A DNA stretch of 64,000 nt from Semisulcospira habei (taxonomy: Eukaryota > Mollusca > Gastropoda > Semisulcospiridae), in NCBI GenBank assembly GCA_036245525.1, contig BTPG01000006.1, positions 71,422,964 to 71,486,963 on the forward strand, given 5' to 3'. Each line of letters begins with the position of its first letter. Position 1 is the first letter of the stretch. Shown here piece after piece: positions 22,258 to 33,399 of the stretch. The notes beneath the pieces were generated by a model. It did not search any database. It was given only the letters and a program-made list of their open reading frames with translations, and was not told the origin of the DNA. Made by a program: the position numbers and the translations under genes.

Positions 22258-22294
22258 TATCTTGCTGTTTTGTGTCTGGGGTAGAATGAGTTAA
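22258..22294 (-). repeat. PAL-B1 terminal fragment
   Basis: TATCTTGCTGTTTTGTGTCT followed by GGGGTAGAATGAGTTAA is the right end of PAL-B1 alone. Its TTAA is also the left TTAA of the next PAL-A copy. Confidence 0.7.
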
Positions 22295-22465
22295 CCCATT
22301 TAACCCCAAGACCGCATTTCCTGTGGACCAGTTGTAGGAGATGATGATATACTTCAAGGGTAGTGCCAGATTAGCTTGTCGTCTGCTGTCGCCAAGCTAA
22401 TCTGGCACTACCCTTGAAATATATCATTATCTCCTTCTGTAGTGCGTCTGGACTAAATGGGTTAA
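22291..22465 (-). mobile_element. PAL-A variant
   Basis: TTAACCCATTTAACCCC opens and GACTAAATGGGTTAA closes. The arms read AGGAGAT(G)ATGATATACTTC...AGATTAGCTTG and its complement. The usual GATCGACCATGATAAT block is replaced in both arms by ATGATATA/TATATCAT, and the tip GGCGCC has become GTCGTC/GTCGCC. Confidence 0.85.
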
Positions 22466-22519
22466 CACGTCCGAGGCAAAAAGACTGGCTTGCTCAAATA
22501 TGGCATGTCAGTGCTGGAA

Positions 22520-22920
22520 GATGCCGGTATATCAAAGTGGTAGACTGCAGTGCGTTTGAATTGAACAATGTTCAGGATGTACTCCAACGGTAATATAATT
22601 GTCCCACACTGGCTGTCTCCCTTGATTCGTTACCGCTTTATCTGTACGTCCCAAATGACCACATCCTTACGTTTTTTTGTCACCTCGCTCATTATAGCAT
22701 GCCCGTTGAATGGCACTGGTAAATCAAAGCGGCGTAGCTGCATTGAACCTGAATTGATCAGTGTTCAGATCGTACTACATAGGTAACAGCTGTCCCCGTC
22801 ACCACCACCCGCCTCCCATCCACCCACCCACCCACCCCCCATCCCCACCCCCAACCCCCACACCACCCGATAACCCGCCCCTCGGGACCGTCTGTTATCG
22901 CCCCGAACTAAGGAAACATT
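22520..22920 (+). mobile_element. Two SINE body fragments with a PAL-G fragment between
   Basis: A first piece (about 22530-22600) has ATCAAAGTGGTAGACTGCAG and GTTCAGGATGTACTCCAACG. A PAL-G arm (GGCTGTCTCCCTTGATTCG) is at 22613-22631. A second piece (22690-22920) has CCGTTGAATGGCACTGG, GATCAGTGTTCAGATCGTAC and ACCCGCCCCTCGGGACCGTC, with a C-rich expansion at about 22805-22868. Confidence 0.7.
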
Positions 22921-23477
22921 CTTACTCACGTGGCATAGTGGTCTTTAAGCAAACTCTGGTGGGTATCATTTACATTTGCGTCTCTTACAGTAAGCACGGA
23001 GGTTAGACAAACAGGCGTGGCATATTATGTGTTGTTTTTCCACGCGTAATTAGGTCACCCGTGATGTTCAGTCAACATTAGCTAAAGTTGTTTGCCAACC
23101 ACAGGATACCCGTGAAGGTCAACGTTGTTTAAAGTTACGAACAGGAGTGGATCCAGGGGTGTCTCGACGGGTCTGGGGGGGGGGGGCGACAGCCCTCCCT
23201 CCCCCCACCTCTCACTCCCCCCTCCACCACCACCCTACCCCCCCCCCCCCCCTGTTTTCCAAACTGGTCATGCAAAAGAAATCCAGACTAAAACAGTGAC
23301 TATCAGGCGAGCATATATTCATAACAAAGAAAGAAACGCGCTTAAAAAGAATAATTACAAATAAGTTGTGTTGAAATTATTCTTTCTTGGTGCTTTTCTT
23401 TTGGGGATTTTCTTTAAAATTGCACTATAATGTTATAACCGTTCTCTCTACGCGTGTTTCTTTCTTTTTTTCTTTTT

Positions 23478-23512
<35 letters not shown>

Positions 23513-24280
23513 GGGGGGGTGGGGGTAGGGGTGAGTGGTGAAGTGTGGGGGGGGGGGGGTGGTTCTGAGACATATTTAGAGTTTACGATTTGTATTTGTT
23601 CAAAAGTTTTTTCTTTCATCTCGGGACACAGCACCGCTTTTGGTACTTGTTTAAAAGTTTAAAAGGAAGGGCTGATCATATTTATATGCACTTGACCTCC
23701 TTCCCACCTCCCTAACAAAACAAGACTAATCGGGCACTTCTGATTCTTATATGGTGTTAATTTTCTTATTGAAAAGAATGTTCTAACAGGAGTTTCTGCA
23801 GGAGCAATCACCTTGTGTTTGACAATAACACTACACTACCAAGTACTCCTCCGTCTGAGGAACAACACAGCCATTTGTGAAAATTGTGATACTGAGGAAC
23901 ACAGGATCAGATCACAGAAATAGTCATTATCACTCATGATGATACCTCTTACACTGACTGACGATTACTTAAGGGAAGTTCAAGGTTGATCAAAATCAAG
24001 ACATTTCACACCTCCCCTCTGGTGACACGCATCAATGACCACATTGCTACTCTGATGGGCACTTGTGCATGTCCACGGAGGACAAAGCTACGCAATCTGT
24101 GCGAGACTGGAGACCCACTGTGCTGAGAGAGTGATGTGTGACAGGATTAAGGGATTAGCAATTACCTGTGACACCCGGGCCAGTCGGCTGCTCACCCCGG
24201 GGGAGACACTCACAGCGCAGTTGATATCTCGCTTTCTGATCACAGTTGGCGTGTACACAGGCGTAGACTTATACCTAGAT
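22921..24280. other. Noncoding stretch with homopolymers and a PAL-R copy
   Basis: AAAGAAAGAAACGCGC (about 23326) and ACGCGTGTTTCTTTCTTT (about 23450) form the ends of a PAL-R-like inverted pair. A T-run turning into G-rich sequence covers 23470-23560. The frame at 24065-24295 has no recognisable domain. Confidence 0.5.
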
Positions 24281-24286
24281 GACTGC

Positions 24287-24583
24287 CACGTATGAGGATG
24301 CAATACCATTCGTATCGCACAGAAAGAGGTAATGCTTTTCATGAGCCCCTGTTACTAAATGGGCACATGGAACTCTATGCCTGGCTGAGAGACTGAGTTG
24401 GGTACCAGTTCAGCAATGATAGGACACTTTTTCCACTGCTGGGGCTGACCAGCAGTCAGCGGCTTATTGCCAGATGGCTGCCTTAGTCTGAGGATGCAAT
24501 GAGGATTGTATCGCACAGCAAGAGGCACTGATTTACATGAGCCCCTGTGAGTGCGGGGCAGATGGCGCTCTAAGTCTGGATGA
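24287..24583. repeat. Two direct PAL-C-like copies, strongly diverged
   Basis: TATGAGGATGCAATACC...GTATCGCACAGAAAGAGG (24291) and TGAGGATGCAATGAGG...GTATCGCACAGCAAGAGG (24491) each lead into ATGAGCCCCTGT. The right arms are eroded. Confidence 0.5.
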
Positions 24584-24599
24584 AGTACCTTGCAGGTAA

Positions 24600-25109
24600 C
24601 GAGTGCCAAGTGAGGATATTTGACTATAGGCCCATGAACACATTAGGCTTACCCACCGATCTCGTGAGATAATTGTAAAATACATCGTACAAGCAAAGAA
24701 GAACCATCGAATAATACAACACAACTTCCACAAATAACCATTTCGGTCAGGGCTGACGGGGGGCCAGGCCCCCCTGCCCTACCCCCCTGGATCCGCCACT
24801 GACGACCTACACCCAAGTCACACGAACAAAGAAATGGTCACGTATCAGCCAGCGAAATCTGAGGAATTGTAATTGTATGAGGTTAGTGAAAGATAACATC
24901 AGTTCATTTTGGTCAAGATGGTATCTGCACTAGGAAAGGCTCCGCCCCCCCCCCCCCTTCCCCCCATCAGAAGTTTTCCAAGAGTTACTGCCGATACAGT
25001 ACCAATATCAAGTTGGTCTGGTTTACTATGGATCTCTTGTGTCTTTTCAACAAAAAAAAAAAGGAAAAGAACATAAATTACAGTTAAAGAGAATTATCGT
25101 AAGGCGGTA
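24600..25109. other. Noncoding stretch
   Basis: A C-run near 24945-24965; no exon or repeat family was recognised. Confidence 0.4.
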
Positions 25110-25216
25110 TATACTGACGAGCAAAAGAAATGCGGCCATTTTGGGGGATCATCGGAAACACTAAAGTGTTTTCGATGATCCCTAAAAATGTCGCATTTCT
25201 TTTGCTCGTCAGTATA
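25110..25216. mobile_element. PAL-E TA-bounded palindromic element
   Basis: TATACTGACGAGCAAAAG opens and CTTTTGCTCGTCAGTATA closes. The whole 107 bases fold back around ACACTAAAGTGT. The TA ends suggest a Tc1/mariner-type target, but no transposase is present. Other copies are at 55577 and 59451. Confidence 0.85.
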
Positions 25217-25350
25217 CGTCAAAGAAAATACTCAGACCGCGTGAGTGAAAGAACATTAATATGAAAGATTGTCAGCGAAAGATAATCAACGTGTGAGACT
25301 ACCTGTGGAAAACAACGAGAGGAAGAAGACGCATAAATAACTCAAGAAAT

Positions 25351-25453
25351 CCCAACGAAGAAAGAAGCACGCTTAGATAGGACGAGTAAAACACGATGTA
25401 TTAATAAACGGTGTCCTTTTGTCCTTTCTAAGCGTCTTTCTTTCTTTGTTGGG
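25351..25453. repeat. PAL-R palindrome
   Basis: CCCAACGAAGAAAGAAGCAC and CTTTCTTTCTTTGTTGGG form the outer arms. GCTTAGATAGGAC and GTCCTTTCTAAGC form the inner ones, around an AT-rich loop. Confidence 0.75.
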
Positions 25454-25638
25454 CATTTATTTGCATTTTACGCGCTTGGGAGTCACTTTTCGTGTCTGAT
25501 TGAACAACTGTATGATTCGTGTGTGATTACTACACTGTCTCCATGTCGTTCACGCATTCTCTTAATGTTTTATAAGTATATTGAATACCAACAAAAAGTA
25601 TTCTGTAGACAGAGTTAAGTTTCGTATCGCCTGATGTT

Positions 25639-25716
25639 TTAACCCTTTGGATGTCAGTAGCGCTTTTTGTCCAAATCACCTCGACAAAAAAAACGCTACT
25701 GACAGCCAAAGGATTA
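25639..25716. mobile_element. PAL-D palindrome, shortened
   Basis: TTAACCCTTTGGATGTCAG and CTGACAGCCAAAGGATTA pair, but the tip (TTTTTGTCCAAATCACC) no longer folds. Confidence 0.75.
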
Positions 25717-27061
25717 GCTGTCTTACCTACACGACACAGCAAACACCACCCAAGTTCAAGGGACAAAGATCCTCATAAGCCGCAGCGACCACGACTATCA
25801 GGGGCCTATTGTCCGCTATGCCCTGTTCTGGCCCACTCATATCTGTGTGCCAGGCCCAGACTGGGATGTCTATCACAGAATCTGCGATTATTTCCGTAAT
25901 AAAATTCCAAGCATTCGGGCCACTCATCCGAGGGTTTTTTGGGGTTTTTTTTTTCTTTCCCCAGCTTCTCCAGTTTTTTTATGCAAGAAAGGTAAAATAT
26001 ATACGAGCTATGATCAGAAAGTAATGATAGTTGGGCCGCCATTTGTAAACTGCTGAAGTCACATAAATAAATTTAGTATCAAAAGAAATTTCAGCCTTTG
26101 CCCTTTATTTGTACACAATGTGGCGCTGGTATCTTCAGCCATGTCGCTGTGTGACGCACTGAAAAAGTAACGTAACTGAAAAAGTAACGTAAACAGCTGT
26201 GCTTGAAAACAGTGGACTCTCTAAGATAATACAATTATTTCTACATGTTTAAATGAGTGAAACTTTGAGACAGTCCTGTCAAAATCCAAACAAATTTGAA
26301 AGTTGTTTGATACGGTACTTGTGTATGTCTGACACTGACTGCAAGTGGATTGTGCAATTTTACTCTGAAAGAGAGCACTTTGAAGACAAATACTGGTCTG
26401 AATGTCAAATTTTAGCCGGGAAAGAGGAAACTTTGCTCTTTATTTACACATTGATGGGAAAATACGCGTATTTTTTAATTTAAGAAATATCTTAAAATTC
26501 CGATCTTTTTCTTGTAACAGTTCAAAGAATAGTGCGCAATGACCTTGATCTCCAAAAACTATCTGCAATAAGGTTATCCCATTTCTTGAAAGAGGCGCAG
26601 ATGCAACAAAAAGTTGATTCCTTAGATTCATTGCTCAAACCGTTTAGCATAAATGGCTTGTAACGACCGTGTGATGTCATTACTAAAGAAGATACTTGCT
26701 TGTCCTATAACGGTAATCCCAGAAAACAGTTCAATCAGGAGGAGTTTAGGAACACTTTTGTCAGATTTTCAGAATTCACAGTAACATTTTCTCTATTTTT
26801 AAAACTTATTCAACTTAGCTATACGGGTTTAATGGCGACGCATCTTCCCCCGAGGGAAGCAGCCCAACTTTTCCCTCGTGGAACAATACAGTTTGCTACC
26901 GTTTTAGTAGTTAATATAGTTTAACGACGCGCAGGTTACTAAGGCCATCTCTCGACGGCAGTCGTGCATTTTCAGCCGGCAGAGTTATTGAGACTAATTG
27001 GAACAATAATGCAGAAAGTCTCTCACTACTGGTCAATCAACCACGCTGTGGCTGAGAAACA
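25717..27061. other. Noncoding stretch
   Basis: A weak PAL-C remnant (AAGTTCAAGGGACAAAGATC) is at about 25750. The open frame at 26253-26483 has no recognisable domain. Nothing else is supported. Confidence 0.4.
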
Positions 27062-27152
27062 TTAACCCTTTGCGAGTCGGTATCGGTTTTTGACGCGATG
27101 ATTCCTGTAGGAATCATCGCGACAAAAGCCGATACCGACACGCAAAAAGTTA
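27062..27152. mobile_element. PAL-D palindromic element
   Basis: TTAACCCTTTGCGAGTCGG and CCGACACGCAAAAAGTTAG form the ends. The tip GCGATGATTCCTGTAGG and its complement is intact. Confidence 0.82.
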
Positions 27153-27208
27153 GGTATTAAGTTGGATAACAAAATGCGTAGATCTTCATGTGCTCCGTTC
27201 AGCAGACA

Positions 27209-27261
27209 GCAAGAGGCCCAGATCCTGACGGCGGCTCTTGAGGGTCTATGCCTCTTGCAGC
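27209..27261. repeat. PAL-C core remnant
   Basis: CAGCAAGAGGCCCAGATCCT and GGGTCTATGCCTCTTGCAG with a damaged centre. Confidence 0.6.
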
Positions 27262-27417
27262 TTTGACTCTGTACTCTGAAAGATTTGTTAGTTCAATTGG
27301 GCAGAGTGTGACATGTTGCAATCAAAGAATCATTTCTCTATTATAACGGAGAAGAACCCAAATATGTTGATAAATATTAAAGAGAAATCTATAAAGGAAG
27401 AAAGAAGAAAAAAATAT

Positions 27418-27536
27418 TAATAATAAATGAATAAATACATAATACTTGTATAAATAAATAAATAAATAATAAATAAATAAAATGAATAAATAAATAGATG
27501 AATAAATAAATAAATAATAAATAAAATAAATAAATA
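27418..27536. repeat. (AAAT)n-like microsatellite
   Basis: AAATAAATAAAT-type units with ATG interruptions. Confidence 0.9.
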
Positions 27537-27678
27537 ATGTGACTGTGACGGCTCATAACGGTCTCTATCTTTTGTGTGTGGATGGTGGCCAGTGCAGGAA
27601 GTTCAGGCATTAAAGCACATATGCGCATGCGTGACATTCTGTCTGCCGGTTTTCCATAATAATATAGTTGACCTTTCT

Positions 27679-27885
27679 TTAACTCATTCAGTCCTGACAC
27701 ATTACAATAATTATACTGACAGACCTCGACAGTTCAAAGGTAGTGCCACAATACCTTGGCGCCTGAAAGCGCCAAGCTATTCTGGCACCACCCTTGAACT
27801 GTCATAGTCGGTGTTTCCTCAGCTGTAATGTACAAGGCTGCTCTGGACAAATCTTGAAGTTGGGATATTCGACGCTAGGGTTTAA
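27679..27885 (+). mobile_element. PAL-B3 palindromic element (left arm copy)
   Basis: TTAACTCATTCAGTCCTGAC opens and CGACGCTAGGGTTTAA closes. The core GCTTGGCGCCTGAAAGCGCC has a loop differing from other copies. It matches 29440-29641 in inverted orientation. Confidence 0.82.
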
Positions 27886-28095
27886 CTTATTCTCCCCGCC
27901 ACACACCAACGCAATATATGGCTCGACCATGATAGATCAAGTGTGGTGGCAGAATAGCTTGGCGCCTATAGGCGCCAAGCTATTCTGCCCCCACCCTTGA
28001 ACTATCAGGGTCGATATGTCTCCTGAATTTTAATGCAGTCCTCAGAGGATAACTCCAAAATGTGGGTATTGCGTACCTCGTGCACAGTGAGTTAA
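27882..28095 (+). mobile_element. PAL-B1 palindromic element
   Basis: It shares TTAA 27882-27885 with PAL-B3 and closes at TTAA 28092-28095. The tip is GGCGCCTATAGGCGCC. Arm mismatch at GTGGTGGCAG/CTGCCCCCAC. Confidence 0.85.
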
Positions 28096-28291
28096 AGTGT
28101 ACCAGTCTTTTATTTTGTTTACCCTTGTTATGAATATAATAAGGGTTTCAGTTACATTGTCGTTGACATAAAGCACACACAGTGGTACAAAGCCGGTCTC
28201 AGATTTGGTCTGTTTAACACGGTTTTGCCGCCAGATGACGCAGATAGTATCCATTTTGACATCATTGTGAATTCAACGTCAAAGATCCCCA

Positions 28292-28435
28292 TCCGCCCAT
28301 GAGGGAACATGAAGACAAAGTGGTTTCAGCAAGAGGCATAGATCTTCATGAGCCCCCGCAAGTGCGGGGGCTCATGAAGATCTATGTCTATTGCAGTTGG
28401 GTTATTTCCAGTTTTTCTCGGCAGTAAAGAGGTCA
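28292..28435. mobile_element. PAL-C palindromic element
   Basis: Core 28329-28394 with perfect centre CCCCCGCAAGTGCGGGGG. Both arms have CTTCATGAG where most copies have CCTCATGAG, a mirrored change. The right end is GGCAGTAAAGAGG. Confidence 0.82.
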
Positions 28436-29015
28436 ACAGAGCTGATGAAGATGCCATTTCTCACGCCTTCCGATAAAGAGTACAAAAACAAACCAACCCA
28501 AAAAAAGTTCTCATGAAGTTACAGAGGGACCATAGCTAAAAAAAAAAGATCAACATCTTTACATAGAAATTGTGGATCTCTAACTTACAATTTCTGCAGG
28601 CAATGTTCTCGTTTTCGTTTGTCTCCGATTCGCTGCAAAAACTGCGGACGGTGACAGGCTTAACAATAATTCTGCAAAAGAAATCGTACAGCAGTATGTG
28701 TGTCCCAGATGAGTTGTGAAAATAAAAAATGAAAGTCGCCTCCTCCAGGCAAATCCTTCAAAGCTAAAATTTTCCAATATAACAAGTGCTCAATAATTGT
28801 CTTGCCTTAACTAAGATTCCCTACCCATCTTTTCAGCAGGCACACATATGTAGCAGAGGTGTCTTTACTTTTATTTCCTGTGCAGGGAACTCTCCTAAGC
28901 AGCAAAAGAATAGAACAGAAGAAAGGTAAAATATTTCGTTTTACAACCAAAGTGTTTAATCAGCCTGTGTATGCGTCATCATCAAGAACAATTATAAATG
29001 ACGTATTGCCAACTA

Positions 29016-29107
29016 TTAACCCTTTGGTTGTTCATAGCTCTTTTTGTAGCGATGATTCCTGCAGGAATCATCGCGACAAAAAGTGCTATGGACAGCCAAA
29101 GGGTTAA
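29016..29107. mobile_element. PAL-D palindromic element, best copy
   Basis: TTAA is at 29016-29019 and 29104-29107, with TTAACCCTTTGG and CCAAAGGGTTAA. The tip GCGATGATTCCTGCAGG and complement are intact. Confidence 0.9.
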
Positions 29108-29439
29108 ACTTCCCTTGTGCATTCAGCCGCGGATACTGTACACAGCATTCAGAAGGGTGTTAAACTTTACAACCCGGAGATGGTGGCTTTAATAGTACTA
29201 TCACGCAGATTTCTAGGTTTACTAAGCTATTGTCCAGGGTACAAAGACAGTCCCCAACCTCTAACACCATGCCCCATTCACAGCCTCGTGCTTCATAAAA
29301 CAAACAGGTTGATGTTCTGAAAACGCAGTACATGTACTTGTAATGCTAATACACTGTCGAAATGTGTGCTTTTGATCAATGTCAATGTAAATGAGCCTGC
29401 GGATTCATAAGAAAAGTAAACAATGAAGAATAGCACACT

Positions 29440-29641
29440 TTAAGCCCTAGCGTCGAAATTCCGACTTTTCAGATTTGTCCAGAGAAGAATGCATTACAGA
29501 TAAGGAAGCACCGATTGCGACAGTTCAAAGGTGGTGCCAAATTGCTTGGCGCCTAAAGGCGCCAAGCTATTCTGGCACCACCCTTGAACTGTCGAGGTCT
29601 GTCAATATATTATTGTAATGAGTCAGGGCTGAAAGAGTTAA
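29440..29641 (-). mobile_element. PAL-B3 palindromic element (right arm copy)
   Basis: TTAAGCCCTAGCGTCG opens and GGGCTGAAAGAGTTAA closes. The tip is GGCGCCTAAAGGCGCC. It is the inverted counterpart of the copy at 27679. Confidence 0.82.
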
Positions 29642-29980
29642 AGTTGGTCATCTATATTAGTATGGAAAACCGGCAGGTACTCAAGCAGACAGAATGTCAC
29701 GCAAGCGAACATGTGCTTTAATGCCTGAACTTCTTGTACTGAACCCCACCCGCTGGCAAAAAGTATAGATCGTTATACTCAGAGGTTTCTTTTTTTTTAA
29801 TTATTCTTTTTTTTTTTTACATTTATTCTTTTATATATATTTTTCTTTTAAGATTTACTCATCAATTAATTAAACACTGAGATAAATGGTGTGAAATGTC
29901 CATGTATACACTTTCTGAATATAAGGTGTTGAACAAATACGATAGAGTATAGAAAAGGGATTTCTTTTTTTAAAAAAACA

Positions 29981-30291
29981 GAGTCCGAAATAGCTCAGGC
30001 GGTTAAACGTCGGAGCAGGAGAGCGAAGGGACTCGCCGGGTCGTGGGTTCGAATCCCGTCCCGGCCCTGGTAGCTGGACTCACAATCCAGGGGGAAAAAC
30101 GGATTTGTTCAATAGCATGTCCGTTGAAAGGTCCTGGTAAATCAAAGTGGCACAGTTGGACTGTGCCTGAGTTGATCCGTGTTCAGGTCGTACTCCATAG
30201 GCAATAGATTTCCCTGTCCCCCATAACCCGCCCGTCAGGGCCGTCCATGATCACCTCGGTGCTGTGGACGTTAAACCCGAACTAACCAACC
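29981..30291 (+). mobile_element. tRNA-derived SINE, full length
   Basis: The tRNA-like head spans 29981-30067, with an A-box-like TAGCTCAGGCGGTTA and a B-box GGGTTCGAATCCC. It is followed by a body containing ACTCCATAGGCAATAG, ACCCGCCCGTCAGGGCC and GGACGTTAAACCCGAAC. The flanks share ATTTCTT (29960 and 30292), a possible imperfect target duplication. The head folds only partly as a tRNA and should not be annotated as a functional tRNA gene. Confidence 0.88.
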
Positions 30292-30750
30292 ATTTCTTAA
30301 AAGGGCACAACCGACCTTTTTTAAGGCTTCAGAGAGACAAGAGTAGAACTGACACCGGACAAGGGAATATGTGGCAACGCGTATAGCAAGAGCTTGGCTG
30401 ACCACCAACCCGGGATTTGTCACTTTCCTGCTGAATCAGTAAGTAATCTATGGTCTTTGTCGATCTTCTTATAGTTCCGCGAGCGTTGGTGATTTTCAGA
30501 TTTCATATATGACACCAAATTTTGAAACTAAATTTCTAAACAATATTTCTAAACAATTGCAGAGATCGTGGATTTAATATGTACACTATATACGTATCAG
30601 AAATCCACATTGATATGCCAACACAGTTTCATATAGTATGTGGAACTCTGCTTCTTCTAGTCCACTCTACGCTTTAGCCAGTATTAACATCCTCAACTTT
30701 AGGATGCAAACGAGGCCGATCCATATAAATAACGATCAACAGAACCCTTT
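30292..30750. other. Noncoding stretch
   Basis: No exon or repeat was recognised. Confidence 0.4.
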
Positions 30751-30964
30751 GATTCTCATTCTACCCCAGACACCCCACAGCAAGATAAGGATCGACCATG
30801 ATAGTTCAAGGGTGGTGCCAGAATAGCTTGGCGCCTATGGGCGCCAAGCTATTCTGGCATCACCCTTGAACTATCATGGTCGATCTGTGTCCTGCACTAC
30901 AAAGCAGTCTTCAGAGGACAACGGCAAAATTTGGGGATTTCGGTGTTGGGGTAGAATGAGTTAA
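30751..30964 (+). mobile_element. PAL-B1 palindromic element
   Basis: CTCATTCTACCCCAGACACC and GGTGTTGGGGTAGAATGAG form the ends. TTAA is intact only on the right (30961-30964). The tip is GGCGCCTATGGGCGCC. Confidence 0.87.
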
Positions 30965-31160
30965 CAAAATGCATGAGCATATGAAAATCTATGCCTCTTG
31001 TAGGTGGAAGGCCTTGGATAAGCAAATAATTCCGCAGTGACTTACTCATCCGGGAAATCTAATAAGGGTGTAAAGTAGGCCTGCAAAATGCACAGATTCC
31101 AGTCCACCGATTCAATTTCTGGGGGTTTATGGTGATCTATGTCAATTGCAGTTGTACTCG
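30965..31160. repeat. PAL-C half copies
   Basis: CATGAGCATATGAAAATCTA with GCCTCTTG (30972-31000) and GGTTTATGGTGATCTATGTC with AATTGCAGTTG (31126-31154) are single right arms. Confidence 0.5.
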
Positions 31161-32413
31161 TCTGACTTAGACACTGTTTCCAGGCAAAATGAAGGGGGGG
31201 GGGGCGAGGGGGGACAGAAAAAGATGGGGAAGTGTTGCACACGATTAACATTGGGCTGTCGACACCAACTTGATGAGTTTTCTGACCTCACCCCGCGGTC
31301 AGGGGATATCGGCGGATTTCCCTGAAATTTCAGAGACTCTGGTGGCGTTGGACTTAAGACTAGTGTTTTTGCTGCGAGGGTAAATATGTCGTTTCTGATT
31401 ATGCTTTACGTAGACCACGACGTGTGAGACGTGAAATTGACTGCAGTGCAGAAAGTCGTATAATTACCAACGACGTTCTGTTTCAATGATGGAAGATTGA
31501 CAGTGCGTGTTCCGAGGGGTAAAAGATTAAAGGTAAAAAAGCACAGTGGAAGCACGCTCGCAGTTTGCGACTGAGCGGCGCAAACACGCAAGTCCTCGGT
31601 GCAGTACTGTACTCGTTCCAAGTACAATATTATTAGCAGGTCGAGCGGAACCCGCACTGTGATTTTGACAGCATAGCGAGTACGGAAGGTTTATTCTACT
31701 TTCTGGTGAAAAATTACGTCAAAGGGATGCCGGAGAACATCGGTACACGTGTACACTGACACGTGTGTACATCACACTGATGACCTCATGACCTGCTGTA
31801 TTGCAATAAACTGATAGCCGGGTTTTGCCTTGTAACGTAGGCTCATAAATATGTATATTAATTCAAACAAGGCCGATGCAGACGATAAATTCCCGACTCG
31901 GGTACGAAAACAACACACCATCCAATCTATAAATTTAGACATTTGGCATTCTATTTACATCATAAAGCTCTAAGACAGTACACAAAGGACCTATACATAT
32001 ATGGTCAGCAGTGTCTGTTGCAGACAGTTTTCTGACCGTGTTTGAGTTGCTTGATCCTGGGAAATATAACTTTGAGGACAGAATCCCACATACTGTGCAT
32101 CACAAATGTGTTCTAAATCACGAAATCAATTTATATGAGTGAAATTATTTAAAAATATTTTTATAATTAAATACCAAAATTCAATGTACACTGTAGTAAC
32201 GAACAATACACGTAATAATAACGTGGGAACATACGGAGCATCGACGAAAAGACAGCAGACTCACCGGCACGACGATCTCCCTGGACGGTAGGGCCATCTT
32301 GCGTGGTAATGAAAATTTGATTAGATGCACCGTATTATACAGGCCCTCCAAAAAATTGGATGGGAGGCTTGTACTTATCCTTAGTTTATAGTGTATACTC
32401 CATAAGCCAGTCA
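31161..32413. other. Noncoding stretch
   Basis: A G-run lies near 31194-31204. No exon with splice sites and no shared repeat was found. Confidence 0.4.
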
Positions 32414-32560
32414 TGGCTACCGTGCACCCCCCCCCCCCCACACACATACACACACATCAGTACTCAATAAGATAGATTTCAAAGTGTACCTTAGTATGTC
32501 CGGAAATGCTTAAGACATGTTCCCCTAATATCTACTAAAATTCTTAGGAACACACCACAG
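32414..32560. repeat. Left inverted end of a 3.6-kb interval
   Basis: AGTACTCAATAAGATAG, TCAAAGTGTACCTTAG and TTCTTAGGAACACACCA match, in inverse order and strand, 35918-36045. A C-run and ACAC repeat interrupt its outer part. Confidence 0.75.
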
Positions 32561-32829
32561 ATATATGGACTGTTTCTCTATATGGACAGATCTGGAGAAT
32601 GTGCTAAGGAGACTGATTTTTTTACGCCACATTCGCATAGGGCTGTTTCCGAAAGACCCATTCTCACGAGGTGAGTCGAGAGTGATCATTGCGTAGATGG
32701 AAGATGGTGGTCTGGCTCTCCCCGTTCAGCTTGTTGATGTCGTCTGCCACGGGCTGCAGTCGCCATTCTACTGTTGCCAATCACTTTGTTTCTATAGTGT
32801 CTTGGTTTCTTTACAGGAGGTTGTGATCT

Positions 32830-33330
32830 TGAGGTAGTCTGGCGCTTCCTTATTCCCAGCTACCCCAGAATGCACTGGACTCCACTGCAGCACTATTTTG
32901 CGAAAAGGGCATCCAGTCTATCTTGAAGCTTCCAGGTGAGGAGATCAGTGGTTCAAGCTGCTGCCTTACCCTAGCTAGTGCTCTTTTGTTGTGTTGAGCG
33001 CCTGCAGATCTGTACGTTAGTTGGAGCTGCTGCTGCCAGCTGATAAGGAGAGGGAGGTAGTAGTGCAGTCTGCACAACAGATGTACATGCCACTTCCTTC
33101 GTTCCGCATGGCGTCTTGTGCGGATCCGCCTGTGTAGATGTGAGCACAGCTGCTGTGAGGGTAGCGCTTGTGCATGATCTCCAGTGAGATGGCTTTGTGC
33201 AAGTACCGCGACTTTGGCAAAGAGTCCTGGAACATCGTTTATGTTGTCTAGAAGGCTCTTTCGAGATGTCCAGATATCTGAATGGAGCTCTTCGCAAATC
33301 TCTGCGCTTGGTTCCAGGACTCACATGTCA
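32830..33330 (-). pseudogene. LINE RNase H fragment, minus strand, degraded
   Basis: Minus-strand frames give CAHIYTGGSAQDAMRNEGSG (RNase H start, with the first catalytic Asp read as Gly), TYRSAGAQHN near the Glu site, and VLQWSPVHSGVAGNKEAPDY for the last block. It contains shifts and premature ends. It belongs to the same kind of element as the plus-strand piece at 33400 and points away from it. Confidence 0.68.
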
Positions 33331-33399
33331 AAGGAGATCCCCAAAACCCTTGAGTCCTCCATGGAAGTGCTCGACGGAACCCCAAAATACGCGACAGCA

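Larger units (their letters stand above)
27548..29798. repeat. 2.25-kb inverted duplication with arms of about 340 bp
   Basis: The left arm (27548-27885) and right arm (29440-29798) are inverted copies. AAGTTCAGGCATTAAAGCAC (27599) faces GTGCTTTAATGCCTGAACTT (29712), and TGACATTCTGTCTGC faces CAGACAGAATGTCA. The arms include a PAL-B3 each, at the equivalent site. The interior holds PAL-B1, PAL-C and PAL-D copies. It is either a large TIR element or a segmental inverted duplication. No transposase was found. Confidence 0.8.

Noticed and set aside
22014..22294. Two overlapping plus-strand frames of about 90 residues
   Set aside because: No recognisable domain; the end overlaps a PAL-B1 terminus; no splice sites to justify an exon.
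24065..24295. A 76-residue plus-strand frame
   Set aside because: Looks protein-like in composition but I recognise no family and see no splice or start context.
26253..26483. A 76-residue plus-strand frame with Cys and Trp
   Set aside because: No known domain and AT-rich noncoding surroundings; left unannotated.
29981..30067. Possible tRNA gene
   Set aside because: It has A- and B-box-like promoters, but the acceptor and anticodon arms do not form a proper cloverleaf, and the same sequence recurs with a long non-tRNA body and target duplications, so it is a SINE head.
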